Below are positions 11,201 through 22,267 of a stretch of 64,000 bases of DNA, piece by piece. Each line of letters opens with the position of its first letter. Within the stretch, counting starts at the first letter, position 1. The stretch spans positions 68,819,345 to 68,883,344 of the forward strand of contig OX328096.1 of assembly GCA_946811185.2 (NCBI GenBank). Reading direction: 5' to 3'. Below the pieces are notes generated by a model, which saw only the letters and a list, made by a program, of their open reading frames with translations, searched no databases and had not been told where the DNA came from. Both the position numbers and the translations under genes were made by a program. The stretch is from Hippopus hippopus. Taxonomy: Eukaryota; Mollusca; Bivalvia; Cardiida; Cardiidae.

Positions 11201-12599
11201 TTTTTTTTTTTTTTTTTTATTTTCATTGTTTTATTCACTGGCAAATTTTAGCAAGTGGCTTTTTTCCACTAATAATAAGGGTTACATGCTAAAAATTTAA
11301 GAGGTACAGATACATGTAACAAAAACAATTAATATTAAAAGATTAATTCATCATATTCTTAATAAACATTTTATGATTTATTGTTATTTTGTATAATGAA
11401 TTTGAGTTTACCATGGAAAAGATATTTAGATTAGTAGCAAGAGAAATTGGTAGATGTATAATTTCCCTTACCCAAGCTTGTAAGCATGATATTTATCATT
11501 AAAATGAAGAGAAACATCTGTGATAATGACAAGTCCATTTGAATGATGGAGAACAGAAAGCCAATTATATTGATACAAACTGTTCAGTCTTATTCTATCA
11601 CTGAACCTGTTGACAAGAGACAATGTGAACCAAACCAAAAAAAGAAGATAGTTAATTGATATTAAATTCATGATTTGACAATCAATTCAATACCAATTTA
11701 ATATCTGCAGTCAAACGAAGTCAGATTTGCATAAAATTTACAATGGTGGACTGTTTCTGTGAATGAATTACCATTGTATCACATCCAAATATCTGTGTGT
11801 CCAATAGATCTAACTGATATGGCGAGTCTACCATTTCCGACTTGCTTCTCGTTGTTATTTGTGCATGGTAGGCTAATAATCTTTTCAGGACAGATTGACA
11901 AATATTTCTGCTTTATAATCAGAGATTGACTTCACTTACTGCTTTTGCATGTAAAAAAGGCAAAAATCGTGGAACTGACGGTGAGTGCAGACGAACGCAT
12001 TTGGTTTACGAAACTCAGATGACGAGCCGACCGACTGAATCCACTGGTAGACTTGTCTTTTGACAAGCAAAAATTGATCAAAAGCAAAAAAAACATGATA
12101 ACAGCCTCATACGTAGAACAATGAGAAATATGGCATAAATAAAGGACAATCAGGTCATAAGGAAAGTGCATGAATGAATCAGTAGGCTACAAAATATATT
12201 TTATCTCAGTTGAGCAATGCTCAAGGTGAGATTTGTCATCAGTGGTTGTATAAACGATCCATAATTATAATTTCAACAGTAACAGTGTCTTAACAGATGC
12301 TTCATTCGCATGAAGTAAATCTTAGTATAAGGTTTTATTTGACAGAGGTAAGAATTTGTACCTGAATTAAGTAGTTAACATAGTGGTCAATATTGGTGTT
12401 AGTTAACCCGTCAAAATCAATTTTTGCAGAATGATTGTCTTAGCAGTAAACTGGCCACATCCATCTGTCTGCCCATCACTCAGTCTGTGCACAAACATGT
12501 ATATTTGTGATGCAATCTCCTTTCTCTAGCTGCACTGTACATATAATGACCTATAACCGATTTTTGCATTTCAAAAATTATATGCCGAATCTTATGCAG
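11201..12599. other. Stretch without a recognisable gene
   Basis: AT-rich, only short frames without motifs. A T19-20 run sits at about 11200-11219. Nothing identifiable. Confidence 0.55.
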
Positions 12600-12840
12600 T
12601 TAACCCAGGCCCTTTCCCAAATGCAAAAATTTAGACTTTAGATTTGAAAACCTCATCAGACAACAAATTCAACAAAGCAACAAATGAACACAAGTTTTCT
12701 GACAGGGTGGAAAACATTGTAGAAAAAAGAGAAAATGCTGGTTACGACTTATTTTCTCCTTTTCCCACTAGTGTTTGAAAGGTTCCTTCCTCATTCCTCA
12801 TAATGGTCATTAAAGCTCTGGATTGTTTGGTTAAAGGTTA
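12600..12840. repeat. piggyBac-like hairpin MITE copy
   Basis: Begins TTAACCC and ends GGTTAAAGGTTA, with the core AGAGAAAATGCTGGTTACG followed by TTTTCTCCTTTTCCCAC. Diverged but complete in outline. Confidence 0.7.
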
Positions 12841-13062
12841 GGAAGTCAGAAAGTGTGTATCCCATGCTGTTATTTTGTATGTGAAGGATGGAATACTTTA
12901 CACATTAAGTAGTACCATATTTTTTATACTTGGTAAAATGATATTTTGTTTGTCTTATTCAGTTACTCAGCATACAAGTGTTGCTGTCAGCTATTTAGAA
13001 ATTAGAGCATTTGAAGCAAAAGCAATTGGCTGATAAAGAAGGTAACCCTTGTAGCAACCAGT
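12841..13062. other. Spacer before the satellite array
   Basis: No gene or repeat recognised. Confidence 0.4.
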
Positions 13063-14330
13063 TTTGCAATAAAAACGAGAATTGCAATAAATTATTGCAA
13101 AACTCGTTGCGATGACAGAAAATTTATTACATTTCACTTCACAACCTGTTTTGAAATAAAACCAAGAATTGCAATAAAATGATTTTATATGTCATATTCG
13201 ATAGTTTTTTTTATTCAAAACCAGGTTTGTGTGCAATTTAATGTTAAATAAGATTATATAAGACCTAAACAAAGTTACAGAAAGTGATAATTCAAGAACC
13301 AATAACAGCATTTCAGGCTAAACACTATTAAGACATATATTTTCGAAAACATTTATGTAGTCGATTAAATACCGTATACAACATTAACTTGTGAATGGTC
13401 AAGTCACACTATGTCTAAACCAGTATTGCAATAAATTATTGCAAAATTCGTTGCGATGACAGAAAATTTATTTACATTTCTATTCAAAACCAGTTTTGCA
13501 GTAAAAACGAGAATTGCAATAAAATGATTATGCATGTATATGTCATATTCGATCGTTTTCCAATCAGAAAGCCAAGTGAGAGCACAATTTAGTGTGAAAT
13601 CGGATTATTTAAGACCTAAAGAAAATTACAGAAAGTGATTATTGAAAGACTAATAAGAACATTTCAGAGTAAACACTATTAAGGCTTAAATTTTTGAAAA
13701 CCTTTTTACAGTTGATTAAATATCGTATACAACATTAAATTGTTGATGGTCAAGTCTTAATATGTCTAAACCAGCATTGCAATAAATTATTGCAAAACTC
13801 GTTGCGATGACAGAAAATTTATTACATTTCACTTCACAACCAGTTTTCCAATAAAAACAAGAATTGCAATAAAATGATTTTGCATGTATATGTCATATTC
13901 GACCGTTTTCCAATCAAAGCCAAGTGAGAGTGCAATTAAGTGTGAAATTGGATTATTTAAGACCTAAAGAAAATTACAGAAAGTGATTAGTGAAAGACTA
14001 ATAAGAACATTTCAGAGTAAACACTATTAAGGCTTAAATTTTTGAAAACCTTTTTACAGTCGATTAAATACCGTATACAACATTAAATTGTTGATGGTCA
14101 AGTCTTAATATGTCTAAACCAGCATTGCAATAAATTATTGCAAAACTCGTTGCGATGACAGAATATTTATTACATTTCACTTCACAACCAGTTTTCCAAT
14201 AAAAACAAGAATTGCAATAAAATGATTTTATATGTCATATTCGATCGTTTTCCATTCAAAACCAAGTTAGTGTGCAATTTAATTTTAAATTGGATTATGT
14301 AAGACCGAAACAAAGTTACACAAAGTCATT
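13063..14330 (+). repeat. Left satellite array, about 344-352-bp units
   Basis: The landmark ATTGCAATAAATTATTGCAA recurs at 13081, 13425, 13777 and 14124, giving periods of 344, 352 and 347 bp. Each unit also holds CGTTGCGATGACAGAA, a GATCGTTTTCC piece and GTCGATTAAATACCGTATAC. The same satellite occurs at 32650-34145 in the opposite orientation. Confidence 0.92.
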
Positions 14331-14584
14331 GTTTGAGTGGATAGGAGCCGAGACCAAAATTGCATTTTTTATCTCCCGTAATCTATGCAATCTCGCAAGC
14401 GCCAGGGCTAATATTTGTCATGAATCCACACGATGTCTATAGTTTGATATAATATCAACAAAATGGGTTACATTTGGCTTAAAATGGGCAGATTAGATCT
14501 CTTAAGACGTTTATCAGTAAGCTACAAAGAAACATTATGTGAGAGTCATTTATAAAAGTTTTATGCGCACTACAATTCGGGCTG
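14331..14584. other. Spacer after the satellite array
   Basis: No gene recognised. Confidence 0.4.
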
Positions 14585-14790
14585 GAGTCAGGGGTCCTGC
14601 GTGGCTCAGTGGTAAAGTGTATTAGTCGCAACCTGGAGACCCCAGGTTTGAGCCGCAATGGATCCTGTGGAGTTTTTCCTTGGGCAAGACACTTCAGAGC
14701 CCCAGCCTAGTACTGGTGAAACCCAGGAAATACATGAATATGTGAACTGTCGCCGTGATATGACTTTGACTCCCTCTTAACATTTACATT
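14585..14790 (+). repeat. tRNA-derived SINE
   Basis: The head is tRNA-like, with an A-box-like TGGCTCAGTGG and a B-box-like GGTTTGAGCC about 35 bp downstream. A body containing TTCCTTGGGCAAGACACTT follows. A second partial copy with the same head lies at 55575-55645 on the minus strand. It would be transcribed by Pol III and moved by a LINE in trans. Confidence 0.75.
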
Positions 14791-15481
14791 ACACTCATAT
14801 GCGAGAAAAACCTAAATCGGCTCGTTTACGAGCTTTATAAGGACAAAGAACTGTTATGTGAAAGTCATTTATGAGATTAGGCGAGCACTCTACTTCAAAC
14901 AAAATCATTAGACGCACTTTACATCTCAGCAGCATGCGTCGTTGGTCCTTAGCATATTAAGAAAATAAGTGAAGAAGGTGGTTTCGCACGAATTGCAATA
15001 AATTATCGCAAAACCCATAGCATTCTCTGAAAACTTATAACAGTTGGCTGCTCAACAATTGTTTATGATAAATCGAGAATAGCAAAACAAATTTGGTTTC
15101 TTTTGAAAATCTATTCCATTTATTTTTCAAACTTTGAGCAAATCAGCCATAGTAAAATCTTCGGAATTCCCCCATGTTGAAATCATCTCTCTGTATATAA
15201 TTGCATGTTCATTGGGTAAACCTCTATCAGATTGTTTAAAGAATATAAAATGAATAAGATAAAAAATTTTCCATAAAAAAACACCCGAACTTGTAAACGG
15301 CCACTGTGTATTACTCCTTTTATATCATGTTTAGAAGCCTCAGACACAACGCCTTTATGAAACCGAGGAAGAGAATAATCCACTTTTCAAAAGTCACATA
15401 AATCGCATTTTTAAGACAAATTTCAAAATCTCAGTCTAAGAAATCCACGAAAAATGTTGTTTTAACCGATTTATTGGTAAG
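14791..15481. other. Stretch without a recognisable gene
   Basis: Contains a decayed piece of the satellite (TTGCAATAAATTATCGCAAA near 14994) but no gene. It ends at the Polinton target-site duplication. Confidence 0.5.
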
Positions 15482-15487
15482 CTTAAT
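15482..15487. repeat. Left target-site duplication CTTAAT
   Basis: CTTAAT immediately precedes the left terminal repeat and recurs at 32152-32157 immediately after the right one. Six bp is the duplication length known for Mavericks/Polintons. Confidence 0.95.
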
Positions 15488-15675
15488 AGTAGATATATAA
15501 ATGGGTATTCTGGCGCAAAACCGGATGCAAATCGCAAAATCTTCTTAAATTCTCAACCCAATCATGCCGACTAACCCTTCAACCGACTAACCGTTCAACC
15601 GACTAACCCTCACCTCAATATTCCCACCCCCATAAATTTCTAATCGACTAACTAGTTAACCAGGCTAACCGACTA
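15488..15675 (+). repeat. Left terminal inverted repeat of the Polinton (188 bp)
   Basis: Matches the inverse of 31964-32151 over 188 bp with about seven mismatches and no indels. It starts with AG, as Polinton termini do. Inside are three near-identical 16-bp units of the type CGACTAACCCTTCAAC (about 15569-15616). In protein-primed replication the end of this repeat is the replication origin to which the terminal protein is attached. Confidence 0.96.
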
Positions 15676-15804
15676 TTAATTAAACATGAATCTCGACTAA
15701 CAAACTAACTTGAATTGAAAATTTTTTAGGACTGAGTGATGGTTTCAATGCTATAGATGATATGATAGGAAAATAATTTAAGTATTTTTTTTCTTGTATA
15801 TAAA
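15676..15804. other. Leader between the left TIR and the first ORF
   Basis: AT-rich. It ends in CTTGTATATAAA immediately before the ATG, the same kind of start block used by other genes of the element. Confidence 0.5.
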
Positions 15805-16008
15805 ATGGAAATAGACAATAAAGAATTTTATATAACAATTGGATATTTTTACAGGTTGATTTATAGAATTAAAGATTTGTTGAATGAAGAATATGATGAG
15901 TTGAATAAATTTTTGGAAAGAGTTAAAGCCTTGAAAGATTTAATGTTAGTTAATAAAAAGAAATACAAACTAGGATATGATGGTAGAATAAGAAATAGGA
16001 TTTTATAG
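15805..16008 (+). CDS. Small Polinton protein of unknown function (67 aa)
   Basis: This is the only plus-strand ORF at the left end. It is lysine- and glutamate-rich and probably helical (residues 25-50, KDLLNEEYDELNKFLERV). I recognise no domain. It starts within GTATATAAAATG, like its neighbours, and ends before a hairpin at 16084-16116 that separates it from the converging polymerase gene. The start motif and position support a real gene; its function is unknown. Confidence 0.6.
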   Translation: MEIDNKEFYITIGYFYRLIYRIKDLLNEEYDELNKFLERVKALKDLMLVNKKKYKLGYDGRIRNRIL

Positions 16009-16083
16009 ATGATTTTTGAATGTTATACCAAGGATGATTTCTCTAAATGTCTAATTTGTAAAACAGAAAACACCATTAAACGT

Positions 16084-16116
16084 AAAATATAACTTTATTT
16101 TTTAAAGCTATATTTT
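16084..16116. terminator. Hairpin between convergent genes, left
   Basis: Arms AAAATATAACTTT and AAAGCTATATTTT (one mismatch) around a T-rich loop, between the + ORF ending at 16008 and polymerase ending at 16172. The same arm sequence AATATAACTTT forms the hairpin at the right-hand gene end (30882-30916), so it is probably a shared 3'-end signal. Confidence 0.6.
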
Positions 16117-16171
16117 ATAATGCCCCCAAGCTAGTGTATCTATTTTATTTTCTAAAACAAACCTTTTATCA

Positions 16172-19100
16172 TCACTTGATTAACTCTTCAGTATACATAT
16201 CATGGCCCCTACTTCTTAAAACAGTCATCTTTCTATACTGATCCTTTTCTATAAGCAAACACTCTTTGTAATTATCAAAATTTATCTCTTTCTTAATAAC
16301 CGCTTTTTTAACACCTTTACATCTTTTATCTTCCTCACCATCTAAAGTTTTATAAGCATACATTTTTGCTCCTAGACCAACAAACTCAGTCATAATCTTA
16401 CCACCTAACTCATCTTTAAACTTTCCAACTACTCTTGCATTACAATCATTTTTTAAGAAATTATCTTTAGAATAATTACTTGTATCAAACATTTCAGGTA
16501 CATCTTTTTCTATATCCTTATACAAATTTTTATTTTCTATTTCAAGAATAAAACTATCTGTATCAGTATAACACATTCTAACCTTTTCACCATACTTAGC
16601 TTTAAAGTAATTATAATAGATTTTTTGCATATGTGTTTTACTAATATCTAAGATGCTTAATCCTGAGTAAATAGGTTTAATGTATTTTATATCAGTCTTT
16701 TTCATGTGTACCGCTTTTAGGTTTTCATTAAATATTGTTGTGTGGGTATAGTTTGGTTTTGCTACTAATTTCCTATAACGCTCTTCATTAGAAACCAGGT
16801 GTATCGTTACTCTATTTCTCAAGTTTTCCATGGTTTTGCCAAAGACTGAATTATTCATCAACTTAAAAAACTCTTTTTCAAAATTATTTTTAGCTGCTTT
16901 TCTTAGTTCAATGTTTGTATTAAGGTATGACTTAAGCCATGCACTTTCCTCAAACTTAAGTCCTTGATGTATTTTAGTAATCTTTAAACCTAAATCAACA
17001 CATGTTTTTAAAGCTTCATGATGAATAACATAATTCTTTTTATTATTTAAGTTTGGAATAAGTTTTTCTACTTTTTCTATCTTTAAACGTTCGGGTGCTA
17101 CAGGAAAGTCATTGTGTAAATCATGTAACTCTTTAGGATATTCTAAATCTACTTCTAATATACATGGAATTTTTTGCCAATTTCTAATTCTTTCTTATTC
17201 ATCCATTTAAAACCATGAGTAGGAAGAGGACGACTCATTGCCCAAGGGTAAAGGCTGTTTGCATCTATATATAATAAATATTTTGATGGTTTACTAGGAT
17301 CATATCATTCACCCATACCCTCATTATTTGCTTTTCCATATCTTTTACTACACATACTAACACCACCTTTAATACCTAATTCTACCATCAAAAGCATATC
17401 AGGATCAGATAAAAGCTCAAGGTTTACTTTTGTTATTTTCAATGCTGCATCCCAAGCTAAACCAGGAGCAGTATAATACCAACTAGGATCTAAGTCATAG
17501 TTTTCACAGCAAACATCTCTAAAATTCTCAAAACATCTGCTAAAAGCAATACATCTATTTTATTGTAAAGTTCTAAGTATTCCTTAAACGTTTTCATATT
17601 AAAAGCTTTCCAAACCTTTTGCGCATGAGCATAATCTTCATCTGTAATTCCTTCTTTGTTTAAACTAGAGTAAAATGCTTCTTTGAGTGGTAATTTCTCT
17701 TCTTTAAGTTTATCAAAAGAATCTAGGTACTCATAAGGAAAAACTCCTTTTCTCCTAACTAACGGTAGTTGTTCTTTAGTGAAATATTTTGCTAAAATTT
17801 TTAACTGACTTTCCTCTAAGTTGCTTGAAAGTTTATCCAAACTAGAATTCATGAACTTAAAGCTATCAAGAAATCTAATTTTATGACTTGTATTTTCTCC
17901 TACCCAAATGTCTTTACTAAAACTAATATATTTCTCTTCATTATTTGGAATACAATCAATCTTTCCAACAGATTTACCAAGGCATTTAATAAAAAGATGA
18001 GCATCATATCCACTAAGATTATGAAGGTATACAGGTGTGAAGTTAGGATTTTTTGCTTTTAGGTTGCATTCATTATGCGCGGCGCCTCTATATTTACCTG
18101 TAAATGACAATGATCTCTTACTCTATAATTAGCTTGATTAAATTTTCCACCAGATATCCAACAATGTGTTTTTGTGTATATTTTATTTTTTCCTCTACTG
18201 TTATTTCAATAGGTTTTGGGTTTTGGTGGTACCGTTGATGAATTTTTTGTATGTCATCTTTTAACCAGTTTGTAAAAACTTCCTCAGCATTTTCTCCAGT
18301 ATGACTTCTTTCTATAGGAGCACACACAGTATCATAAAAACATTTTATAATATAGGAAAAACTGCAAGGTATATGCTTTTGACGTTGTATAGTATAACTT
18401 TTTTCCGGGTTTGGTTGGCATGTGTATATTGGTTCTAAAACACTTTCAAAATCAGCGTATACAGCAAAGGGAACCCGAAGTTTTCTAGCATGGTTTTCAA
18501 AAGCTAACATGGTACCTGGTTTTGGCATTTCTAAAGTAATAGGTTCATTTTCATTACAGTATCGCATATGTTTCTCTAAAAGTTCTTTACTACCAAAATG
18601 ATTCATACATCGTTTACAACATTCTATATTTCCATTATGAGTATTTGTTATTTGTTTTTTCACTAAACTATTAAATTTTTTTATGAGGGCATAGTGCATG
18701 TTTTCCTCATCTTTAATAAAAAGAAGGTCGATATGATTACTTTTTTCATCTTTTGTAAGCCTAAGAGGGTAAATATATTTCTTTATTTTCTCATACCCAT
18801 ACACGTTTACACTAATTTCTGATTTTTTTTTTTTTTTTTTTCAAACTTATCTATATCTTTAAACGAAACAGGATACTCTATTCCCTCCATTTTTACACTA
18901 TTTTCCTTTGCTTGTAAAGCCTTGTCAACTCTCTCTGCATCATGCTTTTTAGGGTTTAGCGCTCTTAAAACACACCATAAAAAGCATTTGTCATCTTTAT
19001 TTTTCATATTGATAACTGCTTTTTTGTTAGCAATCCATTTTGGTAAAGGTAAGTGACCATTAGCTCTTAAAGGAATATAAGCAGCTGTATGTAGTTCTAA

Positions 19101-19676
19101 CCGCACTATACTTCCAAAAGTCCAAGCACTACCTTCTCTTTGGAAATTAGCTAAATTTTCTAAAACTTCATCTATCATTTTATTCAACAAATCCTCTACT
19201 TCTCCTCTGTTTAAATTTAAATGTTGTTTACTATGGAAAGCACGTTCAACAGGACCTTGGCCAAGATTTGTCATTAGCCATAATTTACACCTAACTATAA
19301 GTTTTACCTTTGTTTGTAAATTATTTTGAAAAGTATTTATAAGAGGCATCCACGTTTCTGCGAAAAATCTTTGTGGGGTGTAGTCTTCTCTACCCTCTAT
19401 AACATGTTGAGTAGCATACTCTCTAAATGCGGATTGAGCAGCTCTAATCTCAAACGGTTGCCTTGGAGGGTAATTTTCTCTAACGTGTTCTACAATTTCA
19501 TCCAACACTTGCGGTATTTGTGTTGTCTCCACATTACCGGTTAACCAATTACCAAGATCAGTTATTCCTCTTTGAATGAATTCCGGTACAACAGCTGAGG
19601 CTAGTCGTCTTGCTCCAGAGTAAAAATTAGACCCAGCTCGTCTTGCTACGTTTGTAAATCTATTATATAAACTCAT
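16172..19676 (-). pseudogene. PolB: Protein-primed family B DNA polymerase, multiply frameshifted
   Basis: The start at 19676 follows TTATAAAAAAAAATG. The order is: an N-terminal region (18807-19676, with WIANKKAVINMKNKDDKCFLW), a zinc-finger-like C-x2-C...H...C, exonuclease Exo I (YADFES), Exo II (HNLSGYDAHLF) and Exo III (YNKIDVLLLAD), then polymerase motif A (YIDANSLYPWAM, about 17233-17271), motif B (NNSVFGKTMEN) and motif C (YTDTDS, residues 98-103 of the last block). It would replicate the element from its ends using a protein primer. Breaks: an A19 run on the coding strand (18823-18841), one-base shifts near 18165, 18105, 17545 and 17180, and a TGA at 17305-17307. Most shifts sit in A/T homopolymers. 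All catalytic motifs survive, so the loss is recent or partly an assembly artefact. The family identification is firm. Confidence 0.95.
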
Positions 19677-19731
19677 TTTTTTTTATAACAGATATAATTT
19701 CTTAAGCAATTTTTTCTATTTGTTTCAAAAA

Positions 19732-19760
19732 ATTTTATTATAACAATGTCATAATAAAAT
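19732..19760. terminator. Hairpin at the end of the SAP/NUMOD1-like gene
   Basis: Perfect 10-bp arms ATTTTATTAT / ATAATAAAAT with a 9-bp loop. It touches the stop codon of the minus-strand gene at 19760. Confidence 0.55.
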
Positions 19761-20107
19761 TACTGAATGTTAATCTTATATTTATTATTCCAAACCCTTC
19801 CATTCCAGTTCACAATCGTTTGAGGGCAATGATCTATAAATTTACCTGCCTTATAAATCGATGGAAAGGTTTTTATTTCACCAGTTTCAACATCCTCTAA
19901 ACTAACTTTTTTAGGATTATGCATAAAAGTTTTTAATCTATCAAACCTAGGGTCTTTACTTCTTTCTTTTTTAGGTGCTACAGTTGACTCCTCTGGTAAC
20001 AATCCATGTTCTTTCACCAACTCAACTAAGCGTTTTTTATCCCAGTATGAGCGGAAATCTATATTATTTTCTTTAAGAATTTTTCTTAAATCTGTAATCT
20101 TTATCAT
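19760..20107 (-). CDS. SAP-like / NUMOD1-like DNA-binding protein (115 aa)
   Basis: Residues 1-40 resemble a SAP helix-turn-helix (DLRKILKENNIDFRSYWDKK, then LVELVKEHG). Residues 70-115 resemble the NUMOD1-type module of intron-encoded nucleases and phage regulators (SLEDVETGEIKTFPSIYKAG, then TIVNWNGRVWNNKYKI). Both parts suggest sequence- or structure-specific DNA binding. No nuclease motif is present. It starts in TTATATAAAAATG and lies between the major capsid protein and polymerase. A role in genome condensation, packaging or regulation is inference. The frame is intact. Confidence 0.75.
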   Translation of the reverse strand: MIKITDLRKILKENNIDFRSYWDKKRLVELVKEHGLLPEESTVAPKKERSKDPRFDRLKTFMHNPKKVSLEDVETGEIKTFPSIYKAGKFIDHCPQTIVNWNGRVWNNKYKINIQ

Positions 20108-20128
20108 TTTTATATAAGAATAAAAATC

Positions 20129-21415
20129 TTAATACACTACACTCATTTTATTCCCATCAGACTGGAAGTTAATTAACTTATCACTAATAATAACAGCATA
20201 TGCCTCTGTGTTTGCAGGTACATTTTCAGTAAAATTTGCCTTGATTTGGATATCGGTGACTGAGTATTTTAATCTCTCACTCTGTTTGGAAACGTCAAAC
20301 ACAAACAAAGGATAAAGGGTTTTATAATCTGGGGGAGTAATGTTAGGGTTTGACACCAATTCATCCATGTTATAAAATTTTGATCTAAATAGAGCAGCAT
20401 CACCATACACTCTACTAAATTGATGCGCAGTGAATGAAAGATTATAGTCAACCGCGGGATATCTAGTGGAATTTAACATAACATAAATATTTTTAACGTT
20501 TGTATGATCAAATATTGCTGGATTTTGCTGTTGATTACCATTTTTACCAGTCTGAAAGCCAACAATGATAAAACGTGGCACCTCAGGTGATGATTTGACA
20601 GAAAGTCTCCAGGTAAATGATGATGACTGAGGAACCGCGATAGAGTCGCACTGCCTCAACCTGTATCCAACCGGTATTTTTTCTTTTTTCTCGATAATTT
20701 TATAAAGTTCCATCTTCTCTCCATCTGCAGGTAGCACGTGTGGCATAAACCAAGATATTTTAAGTAAATTAATTCTACCATCAGCAGGAGCAGCACCATC
20801 TCTAAAAATTGCATCATCATCATCATTTCTTGTCAAAGTGAGAGTTTGCTTCATTCCATACAATATTTTACTATAATCATCACAAAAACCAAATATATGT
20901 TTTAATGGAACTCTGAAGCTAAAGGTACCTCTTGGAAGGGCATCCCTAATAATATACCTTCTTCTTACTTCAAAACCAGTGTTTCCAGCAGCTGCAGTAT
21001 TTGTTGTATCCTTATACCACAATTGGTTTAACCCTTGTGATTTGGAGAAATCATCCGGATATTTTAACAACCCAAGCATTGTACTAGCCTACCCAGGATG
21101 TAATATGGATTCAGTCTCCATACCTGAAAGTTGATACTTAATATTTTTAAAAAGATACATGAGACCATTGTTTGTTAAAGAAATATTGACGTTAGCATCG
21201 TAAGCTGCTCCAGTATCACTTCTTACTAATTCGCCTATAAAAAGTAGATAACTCTCACTAGGATGAGTAAAAATATCTTGGGTTTCAATGCTAATCCTAA
21301 TATCTCCTCCTGAGTTGTTGAGATGTGTACCGGTGATTGGTTCATACTCATGGTGCTCATACTCATCAGTACTATCATCTTTTAAAATTGGGTCGGTAAT
21401 TCTTAAAATGTCCAT
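20129..21415 (-). pseudogene. MCP: Major capsid protein (hexon-type, double jelly-roll), one nonsense codon
   Basis: This is one long minus-strand frame of about 428 codons, interrupted only by TAG at 21089-21091. The N-terminal 108 codons (MDILRITDP, EYEPITGTHLNN, FTHPSESYL) and C-terminal 316 codons (LLKYPDDFSKSQGLNQLWYK, PLKHIFGFCDDYSKILYG, RYPAVDYNLSF) are in the same frame. I recognise it as the conserved Polinton protein thought to form the icosahedral shell. The double jelly-roll assignment rests on family knowledge, not on anything directly visible. It starts in TTATAAAAAAATG. Apart from the single stop the frame is clean. Confidence 0.85.
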
Positions 21416-21427
21416 TTTTTTATAATT

Positions 21428-21459
21428 ACAATTATAATTTAAAATAAAATTATAATTGT
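21428..21459. terminator. Hairpin upstream of the capsid gene
   Basis: Arms ACAATTATAATTT and AAATTATAATTGT around a short AT loop, between the capsid start and the end of the next upstream minus-strand gene at 21467. It is most likely the 3' signal of that gene. Confidence 0.6.
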
Positions 21460-21466
21460 GTCACTT

Positions 21467-21823
21467 TTACTTAAATCTCTTACCAAAGCTGGGGAAAAGG
21501 TTTATCTTCACTATTAACAAACACACCTTTAGTTTATTTTCTGAGGTAAATGTTTTCTTTTTAGGGTAAATTCTATTTCCATACACAAGTGTTACAGGGG
21601 TTATATTGTACTCTTCTAAATGCTTATTTACTTTTTCCTCAATCTCTTTCATTACGTTTACTTTACTAGGAGGCAACTTTATAACAGCTTTTTGATGTTT
21701 ATAATCTGTGTTATTAATTTCAAGAATCTCGCAATCTTTTAGGTTTAAAGATGCATTTTGTATATGAATAGTACTACTTCTGTATTTTGAATAATATTCA
21801 CGATCAAATATTAAGTTTTGCAC
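21467..21823 (-). CDS. Polinton protein of unknown function (about 118 aa)
   Basis: Open frame with charged N- and C-terminal parts (MKEIEEKVNKHLEEYNI looks helical; the C-terminus is basic, FPSFGKRFK). The reported start is GTG; no ATG lies in frame upstream before a stop, and the TATATAAAAAAG block sits just upstream, so the original ATG may have mutated. No domain recognised. Its position among virion genes suggests a structural or accessory role. Confidence 0.55.
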   Translation of the reverse strand: MQNLIFDREYYSKYRSSTIHIQNASLNLKDCEILEINNTDYKHQKAVIKLPPSKVNVMKEIEEKVNKHLEEYNITPVTLVYGNRIYPKKKTFTSENKLKVCLLIVKINLFPSFGKRFK

Positions 21824-21866
21824 TCTCTTTTTTATATAATGAATATAATTTTCTTAACTTATTTCT

Positions 21867-22265
21867 TCATACTACTTTAATGCCTGCTCCACTGTTTAAT
21901 TTTTTAACTAAATCTTGAATAGCAATGGCACTTCCTTCTATTAAGGTATTAATGTCTTGTGTTTTAGGTGTATCAGTGGGTTTCGGTGGTGTGCTATATT
22001 TTTGTAAAATTTTCTTTGATTTTGGTGTTAAAGCTTTTGTAACTAATTTTTTTCCTACATCTACAGCTGCACTTTTTCCAACCTCTAAAGCTTTCTTTGC
22101 ACCTTCCTTAGCTACACTCTTTCCCACATCAAGGGCAGAAGATGCAATTTGTTTAGCTGCGCTACTTGTAAAAAGCCTCGCTAAAAAGTTAGCAATACTA
22201 TCAAAAATTCCAGCACCACCGTATTAATACCTTCTTTTAAATCCGTGTTTTTTATTGATAATCAT
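21867..22265 (-). pseudogene. pVI-like amphipathic/basic small virion protein, one stop
   Basis: ATG at 22263-22265 follows GTATAAAAATG. After 13 codons a TAA (22224-22226) interrupts the frame, which then continues to 21867 with no further break. The part after the stop opens with a Gly-Gly-Ala segment and an amphipathic stretch (IFDSIANFLARLF). An alanine/lysine-rich helical region (KKALEVGKSAAVDVGKKLV) and a Pro/Thr-rich linker follow. An amphipathic helix near a Gly-Gly site is the architecture of adenovirus protein VI, which lyses membranes after protease cleavage. The comparison is structural inference, not detected homology. Confidence 0.55.
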
Positions 22266-22267
22266 TT

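Noticed and set aside
13063..14330. Regularly spaced repeats as a CRISPR array
   Set aside because: Units of about 345 bp repeat over their full length without unique spacers, in an animal-type context; this is a satellite.
18823..18841. Programmed slippage on A19 as a regulatory feature of PolB
   Set aside because: Other frameshifts in the same gene lack such runs and cannot be explained this way; decay or assembly error is simpler.
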